Shown here: one piece after another, positions 23,320 through 33,861 of the stretch
Numbering within the stretch: position 1 is the stretch's first letter
How the letters are laid out: each line of letters begins with the position of its first letter
From: Lantana camara
Taxonomy: Eukaryota > Streptophyta > Magnoliopsida > Lamiales > Verbenaceae
DNA length: 64,000 nt
Reading direction: 5' to 3'
Assembly: GCA_037501455.1 (NCBI GenBank)
Contig: CM074861.1
Span: 91,985,001-92,049,000, forward strand
Made by a program: the position numbers and the translations under genes
Notes under the pieces: model-generated
The model's input: the letters and a program-made list of their open reading frames with translations, nothing else
Databases searched by the model: none
Told to the model about the DNA's origin: nothing

Positions 23320-26300
23320 TGTAACACCCCAAATGGAGGATGCTACATCCCCCGCACTAGGACCCCGACCCGATCATGAAATAGAATGTAAATGCCCGAA
23401 TCCGAATCATAGCGAACGGGAGACCAACTCACGCACTAGGCTAGGCGGATCTAACTTGACAAACTCAGAGTGCGGAAGCAAATAAAACCAACAACAATAG
23501 ATAGCGGAAGCATTTAAAACAAAACATGTAAAGCAGGTGACGGGTTCAACTAGCATAAATACCTAATCCCGAATATCCATTCATAATCCAACATAATAAA
23601 CAGCATAAGTATCATCAATATCTAATAACATCTAAATACTAGCTTACTAACCCCACACGGGTTTAGGTCTAAGTAGAACATAAACATAATCTGCAAGTGT
23701 GAAACATAAATACATAATATAAGTAAAGTATGCGACAAATGCATCCTAACACCTACTAGACTGACAAGTGTGACTCCGAAGACTCACTTCCGCCTAGCTC
23801 AAGCCAAAAGAATCCTGCAAACTAAAAGATAAAATGAGGTGTCAGTCAACTGACAGAGTGAGGGGGCTAACGGACACCCACAATATATATATATAAAGAG
23901 CACAACACAGAATAAAAGGATGGACTCATGAACCGAGGGTAGGTGTTGCATACCAAAACATTTCAGAACAACCCAAATGAATATAGATATAAGTTTAGAA
24001 ACCATTTTCAGAAAGACTCTATCCCGGTTCATAATTCCATAACATAACATAATCAACTGCTCGGCGAGTACGAGCTTCCAACCTCAACTCCTCATAACAT
24101 AAATCAAAATCAATCCAACCTCTACTCCAATGATGGAAGAGCCACGCGTTGGCCCAAACCATCTATAATAAACCGTCTAAAAATAGACTCACCCTCAAGG
24201 GGTAGCGAACCCACAAGAGTCCTCCCCGGCCTTAGGCAAAGGATCAAGATACCACACCTTCCCTACAGCACGGGTTGCGTGAAGATATCTCAAAAGGAAC
24301 TACGAAATAGATGAATACCCCGACGACCCTAACCGCTCCGGGGATCCATTACCCGCAGCTCACCAGGATCAGATCCACACACAGATCACAACGGATCACA
24401 ACAGAACAGATCACAACGGATCACATACGCTAATCTTTCATGGCAATCTCGCTACATAATCACAACACAACTATTTTTCCAAAATAGCTTACATATGCTT
24501 CAAAAAATGGTTTTTATATATATTCCTACGATGCAGGGATAGCCCGCCCACGCAGGACTCACACACTTACATTCCCACGCTGCAGGGATAGCCCGCCCAC
24601 GGAGAAGTGCAAGCATAAGATCATAAAAATATCATATTCAACACATACATAACTATTGTAAGGTATACTCGCATGCAGGGGTAGAAATCAGCATGTAAAG
24701 GCCATAGGTCGCATAACTATACAAAATCCTAAACCTCACCTCGTGAAAGTAGAGTCTGAGAGTGTGAAGGGCCAAACACTCAAAACCTCGGGCCTACCGG
24801 CACCACCAAACTCTGTGACAAGACATACAGAAGCCCAGACTTAGACTCTATATGAACCAAACAAGACACACGGCGTTGCTCAACATGATTGTGGTTATGC
24901 ATAAGTGTTCATGTTGTGCTTGGATGAGGTGTCGTGGTCATTCAAGGCATATCAATGCTCAACAAGGTCATATTTACAAGCAACCATCATGCAATTCCAT
25001 ATCCAAAGATGCAAGATCAATTTAGGAAGTCAATGTATTCACAAAATGCATATTAAATCATCCAATGTTACAGGGTTCAATTATAATATTATAATTAAGC
25101 ATCAAGTTCATGTCGAGTTATAAAGTGCATAAGTAAGAGCAACTTGATCATATAAACATACAAGGTTGTTGTACGTAGATGGCATGCTTGATACAAATAA
25201 AGAGTGCATTTGATTCACTTAAGATCATACTTTACAACTTCACAACATGTTTGGTACACAAGCTCAAGTCACATTCATAGTTTCATAAATATTATACTTA
25301 CATCCCCTAAGTCATTTATAAAAGTTTAGAATTATTACACATATATCCCCTTAGTTGATTACTAAGCATAATTGTTCATTTAAAGTGTTTATACCATTAT
25401 TCAACTAGGAATTAATCACTTACAAGCATGAAAATTATCAATTCACCATAATTCATAATTTATCATCTTCGAGTAGTGAGAGTAAATCAAAATATTACAA
25501 TTCTAACTCCTATCATGCATCAAGTCTCAAGTTGTTCAAGCATCCTTCATGTATCTCAATTTTATATTTGAAACACAATTTACAATAAACATAACATTGA
25601 GAACGTCTCAAATTCATATAGAGAAATCACAACATGTTCGTTCTTCAAAAATATCATTCAAGTTCATTTAGTCATATAAAAGATTAGTTTCTAAACATTA
25701 CACTAACACCCCTTCATATCTAAACACATAGCATAAATTCATCACATCGATATTCAAATTGTAAATCGAAACATTCATGCATATCACAATCCATTCAATA
25801 CATGTTTTCGTATACGATTAGAATACATCTCGATCAACAAACCAACAATAACCAATTTATTTGCACTTAAAACAATTAATTCAAATAATCACAATTACGC
25901 AAAATAATTCGTAATAAATAGATCGAGTGTCCGATTAACGAACGGAAAGTAGCGTTGAACCCACCACAACGAGAAGAACATTCTGACCAAACGTCGCCGG
26001 AAGGCCACCACTGTAGCTGCCGGAATTTGGCCGGACCACCTCCGGGCCGCCGCCGAAGGTCGCCGAAAAAATCCCGAAAAATCAGTCCTGAATGAAGTCT
26101 TCGTGCCCGTTCCGAATCCTCGATCAATGTCTGGGAATTCCAAGTCAATGTCCTCTAATTTCAGATCTAAGAACACGAAAACCCTAAAATCTTCAAACTC
26201 AAATTACTTCCAAACCGGTGAACCAAAATGCGATCCGTAAAAGGCATTGTCTTACCCATGACGAGCTCTTCGAAAGCCCTAAGGTAGCTCGCCGGAAAAA

Positions 26301-27512
26301 TCCTCGGAGCTAGTGCTGCCGTTGTGCCGCCGCTGCACAGCCGCGATCCGCCGCCAAACCGCCAAATCTGGAGTCGCGTGATCAATGGCCACTAGTTCTC
26401 GTTGTTCCAAACAACTTTCGTGAAGAGCCCGAGACCAAAAGATGGCCAGAAAAGGCCCCCGTTGGCCGCCGAATATTCTGCCACTGCACACGTCACCGGA
26501 ACCACCACCTACGGCCAAAATCTGGTGAAATTGATGCCGGAAATGAACTCAGAGGGTCGAAAAACCTTGGAAACCATCAAGACCCGTTGAAAACCACCGC
26601 CGGAAGCGGCGGAATTGCGCCGCTACAGTGACGGGCGCCGTAGCCGTGAGCTTCAGGCGGCGCGTGCGGCACCGTCGCGGCCCGGATGGCCGCGCCGCCG
26701 ACGTCTAACGATGCGCCAGGAAGTCTACTTTCTGGGCATGGGGCGCGTGCATCAAGGAGGTGGCCGGAAACCGCCGCGAAAGGCCGACGAAGTGGCGGTG
26801 GTCTGACACATCCGCCGCTGCTACTGAAATCTGGCGATAACTCTGGCACCGTTCTTCGTTAGGCCGTGAAATTGGTACTCTTGCGTACATCTCTCCGAGA
26901 TCATCGAAATGGTCTATTCGTTTGTTGAATTCCGTCGAGAAACGAATGAGTTATGGGCTCGTAACCGAAGCTGCGCATAGTGACCGCGGGAGAGAGAGAG
27001 TGGGAGAGGAGAGAGAGAGAATAAAGAGAGCGAGAAAGGAGATTTGGGAGAAATGTGTCTTGTGCACAAGCTATATACAACCGGGTATCCTTATCGCGTA
27101 GCAAAGAGTAATAGCGCGTACAAATAATCGTAAATAAAATTGGTAAAGTTACGATTAAACATTCAAGCTTCGAATTAATTTTATAAATTAAAATGAAATA
27201 GAGATTTACGAATTAGAGTTTAATTCAATTTAATTTTTAGAAACCTTTCGTACAATTTAACGACACTTCGTAAACATATGATTGATAATTAATCTCAAGG
27301 AATTCAAGTAAACCGAAATTAAACAAGTTAAGTAACATGATAGATTTAAAATCAACTTGACAATTAATCTTAGGATAATCCGAATGATCACATATTAAAT
27401 TGGTTTTACATTAAATCTCATAATTCAAGAACTCTTAAATTACACACACACAAGTGTAGAGACTTACTTGTTAATACCGTCAGGACGCCCTTCGAGAATA
27501 CGGGGCGTCACA
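23320..27512 (-). mobile_element. 4.2-kb solo LTR inserted at the copia-1 polypurine tract/LTR boundary
   Basis: The sequence starts TGTAACACCCCAAATGG and ends CGGGGCGTCACA, giving LTR-type TG...CA ends. It is flanked by ATATC (23315-23319) and ATCTC (27513-27517), a 5-bp duplication with one mismatch; ATCTC is the copia polypurine-tract sequence itself. There is no second LTR or interior. Orientation is set by the LTR end blocks shared with elements 1 and 2. A GC-rich island (about 25970-26880) with many CCGCCG and GCCGGAA words holds several long frames on both strands, but none looks like a known protein. Confidence 0.85.
27071..27078 (-). promoter_or_regulatory. Putative TATA box of the 4.2-kb solo LTR
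   Basis: On the minus strand GTATATAG is followed about 35-90 bp downstream by a CT-rich stretch (GA-rich on the plus strand, about 26990-27030). That arrangement is typical of plant core promoters with a pyrimidine patch. It supports the minus orientation of this LTR. Confidence 0.5.
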
Positions 27513-27525
27513 ATCTCCCACTTGC
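27513..27525 (-). other. Polypurine tract of copia-1
   Basis: On the minus strand GCAAGTGGGAGAT lies 3 bases after the pol stop codon. In the intact element it would touch the 3' LTR start TGTTAGG; the 4.2-kb solo LTR now separates them. Confidence 0.85.
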
Positions 27526-27528
27526 CCG

Positions 27529-29211
27529 TCAAAGCCATTCTAAAGCTGCTCTAAGTCCCATCTTCTGAAGATGACCTTGGAAAGCTTCTTGACTAAGGGG
27601 TCTAGTAAGTGGATCTGCCACGTTCTCTGCTGATGTGACCCTCTCAATTTGCACATCTCCTCTTTTGATAATATCACGGATTAGGTGATACTTCATCATA
27701 ATGTGCTTGGTCCGTTGGTGAGATCTTGGTTCTCTTGCTTGAGCAACCGCCCCAGTGTTATCACAAAACACAGTAATGGGGTCTTTCATGCTAGGAACAA
27801 CATTCAACTCTTGAATGAAGTTTCTAATCCAAACACCTTCCTTAGCTGCATCATTTGCAGCTAAGTATTCGGCCTCAGTGGTCGAATCTGCACTGGTTGT
27901 TTGCTTGGAACTCTTCCAACTCACTGCTCTGCCGTTCAGGTAGAAAATGTATCCTGACATTGGCTTAAAATCATCTAAGTCAGATGCAAAGCTTGCATCG
28001 TAGTATCCTTCGATAGTAAGATCTTTCTGACCTCCGTAAACTAAGAATAAATCTTTAGTACTTTTCAAGTACTTAATAATATTCTTCACGGTAGCCCAGT
28101 GACCATCTCCAGGGTCAGATTGGAAACGACTTGTTACACTAAGTGCATAAGCCACATCCGGTCGAGTACATAACATTGCATACATTATGCTACCTATTGC
28201 TGTCGCATAAGGTGTATGAGTCATTCTTCCCTTCTCAATGTTAGTCTTAGGACACATCTTCTTAGAAAGACATGTTCCTACACTCACAGGAAGGTTCTTA
28301 ACCTTTGTTGACTCCATATTGAATCTCTTCAATACTTTGTCAATGTACATCGACTGTGATAGTCCTATTAACCTTCTAGATCTATCTCGATAGATTTTAA
28401 TTCCAAGGATATAGGACGCATCACCAAGATCTTTCATCTCGAATTGGTTCGATAACCATAACTTAGTTACTTTCATGTCATCCTTCAAATTCCCAATAAG
28501 AAGGATGTCATCAACATAAAGTACTAAGAATTGCACTGAGGTCTCCAATTCTTTTCTATACACACATGATTCATTCGAAATTTGAATGAAGCCAAACGCT
28601 TTGACTGTTTTATCAAATCGAATGTTCCAATTCCTAGAAGCCTATTTCAATCCATAGATTGACCTTTGGAGTTTCCAAACCTTTTGCTCACTCCCACTGA
28701 ATATGAAACCTATAGGTTGCTCCATATAAATGTCTTTATCAATGTCACCATTGAGAAAGACAGTTTTCACATCCATTTGCCATATCTCATAGTCATAATA
28801 TGCAGCAGTGGCAAGCATGATCCGAATAGACTTTTGCATTGCAACTGGTGAAAAGGTTTCATCAAAGTTCACGCCGGGTCTTTGAGTGAATCCTTTTGCA
28901 GCCAGTCTTGCTTTATAGGTTGCAATGCTTCCATCAACTCCAAGCTTTCTCTTAAAGATCCATTTGCAACCTATGGGTTTGACCCCATCAGGCAAATCTA
29001 CCAAGGTCCAAACTTGGCTGGAGTTCATGGAATCCATTTCGGATTTCATGGCTTCTATCCACTGTTCAGAGTCAGAATTTGAAAGCGCCTCCCCATATGT
29101 TAGAGGATCATTATCCTTTTGAGAGATCTCATGGAAGAATTCATACCATCTCTCCGGCTGTCTAGGAGTGCGTTCATAATGCCTTAGAGGAGGATTTACG
29201 TGTGTATCCAA
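27529..29211 (-). pseudogene. copia-1 pol: reverse transcriptase and RNase H
   Basis: These domains copy element RNA into DNA. RT runs from EQWIEAMKSEMDSM through GCKWIFKRKLGVDGS, YKARLAAKGFTQ and the MDVKTVFLNGD segment. The catalytic YVDDILLIGN box is intact near 28510. RNase H shows YYDASFASD, the TTEAEYLAANDAAKEG and VFCDNTGAV acidic motifs and an ADPLTRPL tail, ending in TGA at 27529-27531. A TAG at 28642-28644 (YGLK-stop-ASRNW) interrupts the RT where the family has Gln, a CAG-to-TAG type change. Apart from this stop the region is nearly complete and is the best-preserved coding DNA in the window. Confidence 0.9.
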
Positions 29212-29292
29212 ATTCGTGATTGGTTGTGGTTGATCAAAAGGGGATGTTTCTTCAGTGGGTGGCGTGGGGTCACTTTGTACTTCCTCTTAATT

Positions 29293-30042
29293 CTATGATC
29301 TTGCCTTTCTTTTAAGGAATGATTCCTCAAGAAAAGTGGCATTTCTGGAAACAAACACTTTTTGCTCAGATTGATCATAGAAGTAGTATCCTATGGATTC
29401 CTTAGGATAACCTACAAAGTAGCATAAGTTAGAACGAGATTCTAACTTATCTCCCACTGTCCTTTTAACGTAAGCAGGAAAACCCCAAATTCTTAAGTAA
29501 GAATAACTAGGGATTTTACCATGCCACATTTCATAGGGCGTTTTAGGGACTGACTTAGAGGGAACTAGATTCAAAATCTTTGCTGCACTTTCTAGGGTAT
29601 AACCCCAGAAAGAAGGTGGTAAGTCAGTGAAGCTCATCATGGAACAAACCATATCGAGTAGAGTTTGATTCCTTCTCTCAGAAACTCCATTTAGTTGAGG
29701 AGTTCCCGGAGGTGTCCACTGAGAGATAATCCCATTATCTTTGAGATGATTAAGGAATTCTTCACTAAGATACTCGCCTCCTCGATCAGATCGAAGTGCT
29801 TTGATCTTGTGACCAGTTTGGTTCTCAACCTCCTTTTGAAATTCTAGGAATTTCTCAAAAGCTTCAGATTTATACTTCATTAAGTATACATAACCATACC
29901 GACTAAAGTCATCGGTAAAGGTCATGAAATACTGATGATTATTTCTTGTGCTTACACTAAGCGGTCCACAAACATCAGAATGGATCAAATCCAAGACCTT
30001 AGTGGCACGTTCCACAGTTCCTTTAAAAGGAACTTTGGACAT
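29293..30042 (-). pseudogene. copia-1 pol: integrase
   Basis: Integrase joins element DNA to the host genome. The core catalytic motif is readable: HSDVCGPL (first Asp), LRSDRGGEYLS (second Asp) and the GVSERRNQTLLD segment (Glu). SFWGYTLESAAKILN, YEMWHGKIPSYSYLRIWGFPAYV and the FVGYP block follow, as in plant copia elements. Upstream, the GKMSKVPF region continues the zinc-binding domain of the preceding segment. Stops after LKRKARS (near 29290) separate it from RT. The catalytic triad residues are all present, so decay looks recent. Confidence 0.88.
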
Positions 30043-30501
30043 CTTTCCTTTGAGACAGGACTCGCAAGAAGTTAACTCTTTGAGATCATTTTCAGAGAAT
30101 GATCCTAAAGTGTTTATCTTGCTAATTCTGTTCTTGGAAATTTGTCCTAATCTAGCGTGACATAAGGGAGCTGAAACTTTGTCATCTCTCTTACGTTTAG
30201 TTTCTCATTGTATATTCATAATATTAATATTTTGAGTTAGATAAAGTCCATTACTTAGAGTACCGATGTGAACGGAAGAGTTGTTCCGTTTGATAAAGTA
30301 TTTACCATTCTTAATATAAGTTTCATAACCTTCACAATCTAAAATTGGAACTGAAATTGTATTACGAATAATGCTCGGTACATAAAGGGCTTTATTTAAA
30401 AGTAACTCAAAACTACTTAAATCTAATCTAATTGTGCCTAAAGCTCGAGCTTCAACGTTTGAGCCATCGCCGATCTTCAAGACACATTCTCCTTCTCTAT
30501 G
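30043..30501 (-). pseudogene. copia-1 pol: post-protease and pre-integrase segment
   Basis: The frame from 30480 to 30205 (MKIGDGSNVEARALGT, then LNKALYVPSIIRNTISV) matches the stretch between the protease active site and GAG_pre-integrase domain of copia polyproteins. A stop and frame change near 30205 are followed by HARLGQISKNRI and ELTSCESCLKGK, the integrase zinc-binding His/Cys residues. The segment is broken from gag-protease by a stop at about 30502. Confidence 0.78.
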
Positions 30502-31446
30502 TTATTGGACTTCATTTAGCATATGTACATCATTACAAATATGTGCTCCAAAACCGGTATCAAGTACCCAAGAACCAGAATCAATAGAAAGATTTACTTC
30601 AACGAGAAACATACCTTTCTTTAGAGTAGCCTTGTACTCCGGGAAGTTTCTCCTCCAATGTCCCGCTTTGCCACAATGGAAGCAAACATCCTCTTTCTGA
30701 TCACGCTTCTTCTTTTGGGCCTTCCCCTTCGAAATGCCACCAGTGGGCCTAAGGGGTTTCTTCTTCTTCTTTTGGGCTTTCTTGCCCTTACCTTTAGAAG
30801 GCCCAGAAGAGGAAGATGGACCATTCACCATCAGAACCTTATTGTCCTTCTTGATCGTGCTTTCAGCAGTCACAAGCTGACTAATCAGCTCAGCTACAGT
30901 AGCACCAGCATGATTCATATTAAAGTTAAGGACAAATGGGTTGAATGATGGTGGGAGCGAGGCTAGCAACAAATCCACTGAAAGCTCATCTTTCAGTGGC
31001 ATGTACATGGAAGCAAGTTTCTCAGTATGGGCGAGAAACTTGAGTCCATATTCATGGACACTTGAACCTTCCCTCATTCTCAAGTGGAACAATTCCTTTG
31101 AAGTGTTATACCTTGTAACACGTTCATGAGGGCGGTAAAGCTGCTCTAAGTGGTCGTAAATCTCCCAAGAAAATTCCATGGCCTCATGTTGCCTTTGCAA
31201 GTCCGGAGACATGTTAGCCAACATAAAGCAACGGGCTTGGAGATTATCATCCTTCCACTTCTGGATCGCGTCCCGCTCGGCCCGAGTGGGAGCGTCCCCT
31301 TTGGGACTAGGCTCCCCTTCGAAGAGAACATAAGTTCTCTTCTCATAATCTAAAATGATTTTCAGACTCCTCAGCCAATCAGAATAGTTGGGACCAGTCA
31401 ACTTGTTTGACTCGAGGATCGATACAAGAGGGTTTTTGGTTGCCAT
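30502..31446 (-). pseudogene. copia-1 gag and start of protease
   Basis: The frame starts at an ATG at 31446 (MATKNPLVSILESNKLTGPNY) with the usual copia gag opening in which the element binds and packages its RNA. The capsid part (YDHLEQLYRPHERVTRYNTSKEL) is followed by a Lys-rich linker and one CCHC-type knuckle, CFHCGKAGHWRRNFPEY, whose last Cys is replaced by Phe. The protease active site reads WVLDTGFGAHIC, with Asp-Thr-Gly kept and Phe at a position usually Cys or Ser. The frame ends at a TAA after NEVQ. Confidence 0.88.
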
Positions 31447-33616
31447 TTCAAAACACGTAGAGAATCACAGAATCTACAACCTAAATGGTAAAACAGAGAA
31501 CTAGTAAGCATGTTGAATTATAACGATATACAAAAGATAAGGTCTTTAATCTAATGTAGCTCCCACTGTTTTTCAAAGATTTATAATTCCCAAAGATCTA
31601 AGAGGAACACGTTTCCCAATGGGTACTAAGATCCTAAGCATTTTACCTCGAACCCACCACTCGCGGACATTCCAAGTAAAACCCTAGGTAGGTACAACTT
31701 ACCAATTCTAACACCTTTAGAACTCTTAGTAATTATTTTTGCATCACATATCTTTCAATATGGACCCACGACTCGTGCGACATCCATATTTACTTAGGCG
31801 TTAAGCTAGACCCATTAATCATAAGATCATGATCAAAACTTAGTTCGAACGACACACGACTCGCGGGCATCGCCCTTGCCAAAATTGACCACGAAATATT
31901 GACCATTTAAGATGATCAATTAGGTAACTAAGAACTAATAAGCTCCACTAGCTATCCCACGACTCGCGGACAATAACTAGCTTCACTTACTAAACTTAAA
32001 ACCTATTGATGGAATGCTAGGAATTTAATTCAAAATTTGCACCTCGAATTAAAAACCTATTATTCGAAATTAGCTTAATATTTAACGGGAATTTTCGAAT
32101 CAACCGGAGAGTTGTCCGGTTCGACCTCACCAACATATATGTTATCCAATTTTAATTAGTCTTGATTAATGTAAGTACAAATTAAATGCATTTCACATAA
32201 GCACTTAGCGGATAACATGTCCTAGCATGATACTAACATGTGATGATCATGGGTTCTACCTATCTTATGCGTGATATGTGGAAGTCACTCCACAATCACA
32301 AGTTCTATCATACATGCCACATAAACAGTTTAAATCACACAAGGGAAAGTAGTAACAAAATACGAGCCCTATCTCTATTACATCTTCAATTGAGATTCCC
32401 CTCCATAACATTTTGAGGGGTCTTCACTTATGGCCTTCTTGTTACTTGAATGTGGTCCATCTTACTCCATGGGTGCATTGTCTCCAAAATGAAAATAAAA
32501 CCTCACCACCTATTCTACTCTCAAAAAATGAAAAAGTAATAAGGCTCAATCTTCATATTGACCTTAGATAAATACACGGGGCATACCCCGGCCTCAAAAC
32601 AGTAATATGGAAAGCCAAATAATAAATCACATAACAGTACGCACATAAGTGAGGCTCCAACCTCAATTGAAAAACGCAACTATAGGGCTCCAACCCCAAT
32701 TTAAACCATCCATGTGCATAAATTAAAACCATAAGTCTAAACCTATGATCACTTAACATGCTTCTTGCGAAAATTTAAATTTAACCAATAAATTAAAATT
32801 CCCGTTTCAAGTCCTAATGACTTAAAACACGACTTGATGCAAGTCTTGTTCATAAAAGTTTTCAATAAATCCCAAATTACTAAAACTAATAAAATTCCAA
32901 TTAATTTTCGAAAATTAATAATTTTATCAAAGATGTAGATTCCCAAAATTATAAACCGTTTCTATTTCTCAAAAAATCCCAATTTTAAATTCTATTAAAA
33001 TAAATATTAATAAAACAAAATTTTTAATAATAAAAATAAAATTAAAATCGGGACTGGATTGCACGAAATATAAAAACGGATTACGAGGGAAAAAAAACGA
33101 GGCCTGTACGCGAAGAGGGCTGCACGCGTCACGCGAGTGGGCACGCCGCCCACGCACGCTGCACGCTACTGCGCGCAGCCCTCCCGGCCTCTTGCGGGCG
33201 ATCCAGGCAGCCCATGGCGGGCTCGCCTAGAACGCCTTCCGCGCGGTTGCGGGAGGGACTAGGCGCAAGGCCTGCGCACGCCTAGGTCAGGCGGGCGGCG
33301 ACGCGCGAGGCCCTCGCATGCGACGCCTTCGCGCGCGAGGTTTTGCGTGTTCGTCGTAATCCGGGTTTTCGTCTCGTGTTTTCGTTCAAAAGCAAAACCA
33401 ATCCAAGAAATCCAAAAACAGTTTATACAGTTTCAAATCTAAAACAGTTTTCAAAAATAAATTTTTACAAAACAGTTTTCAGAAACTTTCAGGAAAAATA
33501 CAGTTTCGTAATTCAGGATTTTTAAAATAGTTACAAATACTCAAACGCATCAAGCCTAAGAATTTCTAACAAATTCAGTTAAGTGGAGAAGAATCAGAAA
33601 CACGATTAACGAGGTG
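31447..33616 (-). other. Long non-coding leader of copia-1
   Basis: About 2.2 kb lies between the primer site and the gag ATG with no coding potential. It includes a GC-rich block (about 33090-33330, shared with 9951-10130). Four copies of a CCCACGACTCGCGGACA-like word (31655-31670, 31765-31785, 31853-31872, 31956-31975) are spaced about 90-110 bp apart. This is the place where packaging or dimerisation signals would be expected. Confidence 0.7.
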
Positions 33617-33628
33617 GCTCTGATACCA
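33617..33628 (-). other. Primer binding site of copia-1
   Basis: GCTCTGATACCA on the plus strand is complementary to TGGTATCAGAGC. It lies 2 bases from the LTR fragment at 33631. Confidence 0.9.
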
Positions 33629-33630
33629 CT

Positions 33631-33850
33631 TGTTGGAAAACAGGAATCAGAAAGCAACGGAAATTTAAAAAATTTCCAACAAAACGATCAAAAACTCGGA
33701 ATCATGAATCCAAATTCGTAAGGTAAAGAAACTTGCTTTTCAATAATCTTTCTTGAAGCGTTTCAAGCCACCTAAGAACGCTCTTCTCGCGGCTTGATCC
33801 CTTCTCCTTGGTAAAGCTCGAATCTTTAAAACTTCTAACTTGAAGCTCTC
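33631..33850 (-). repeat. copia-1 LTR 3'-end fragment
   Basis: It starts TGTTGGAAAACAGG like a full LTR but after 220 bp (at GAAGCTCTC) jumps to CTGATACCACT (33851-33861), a scrap of primer site, and then to a second LTR at 33862. The arrangement looks like a recombination joint between tandem copies. Confidence 0.8.
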
Positions 33851-33861
33851 CTGATACCACT

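Noticed and set aside
26577..26849. Pro/Ala/Arg-rich frames in the GC-rich island
   Set aside because: Open on several frames because of GC composition; no domain and overlapping frames on both strands.
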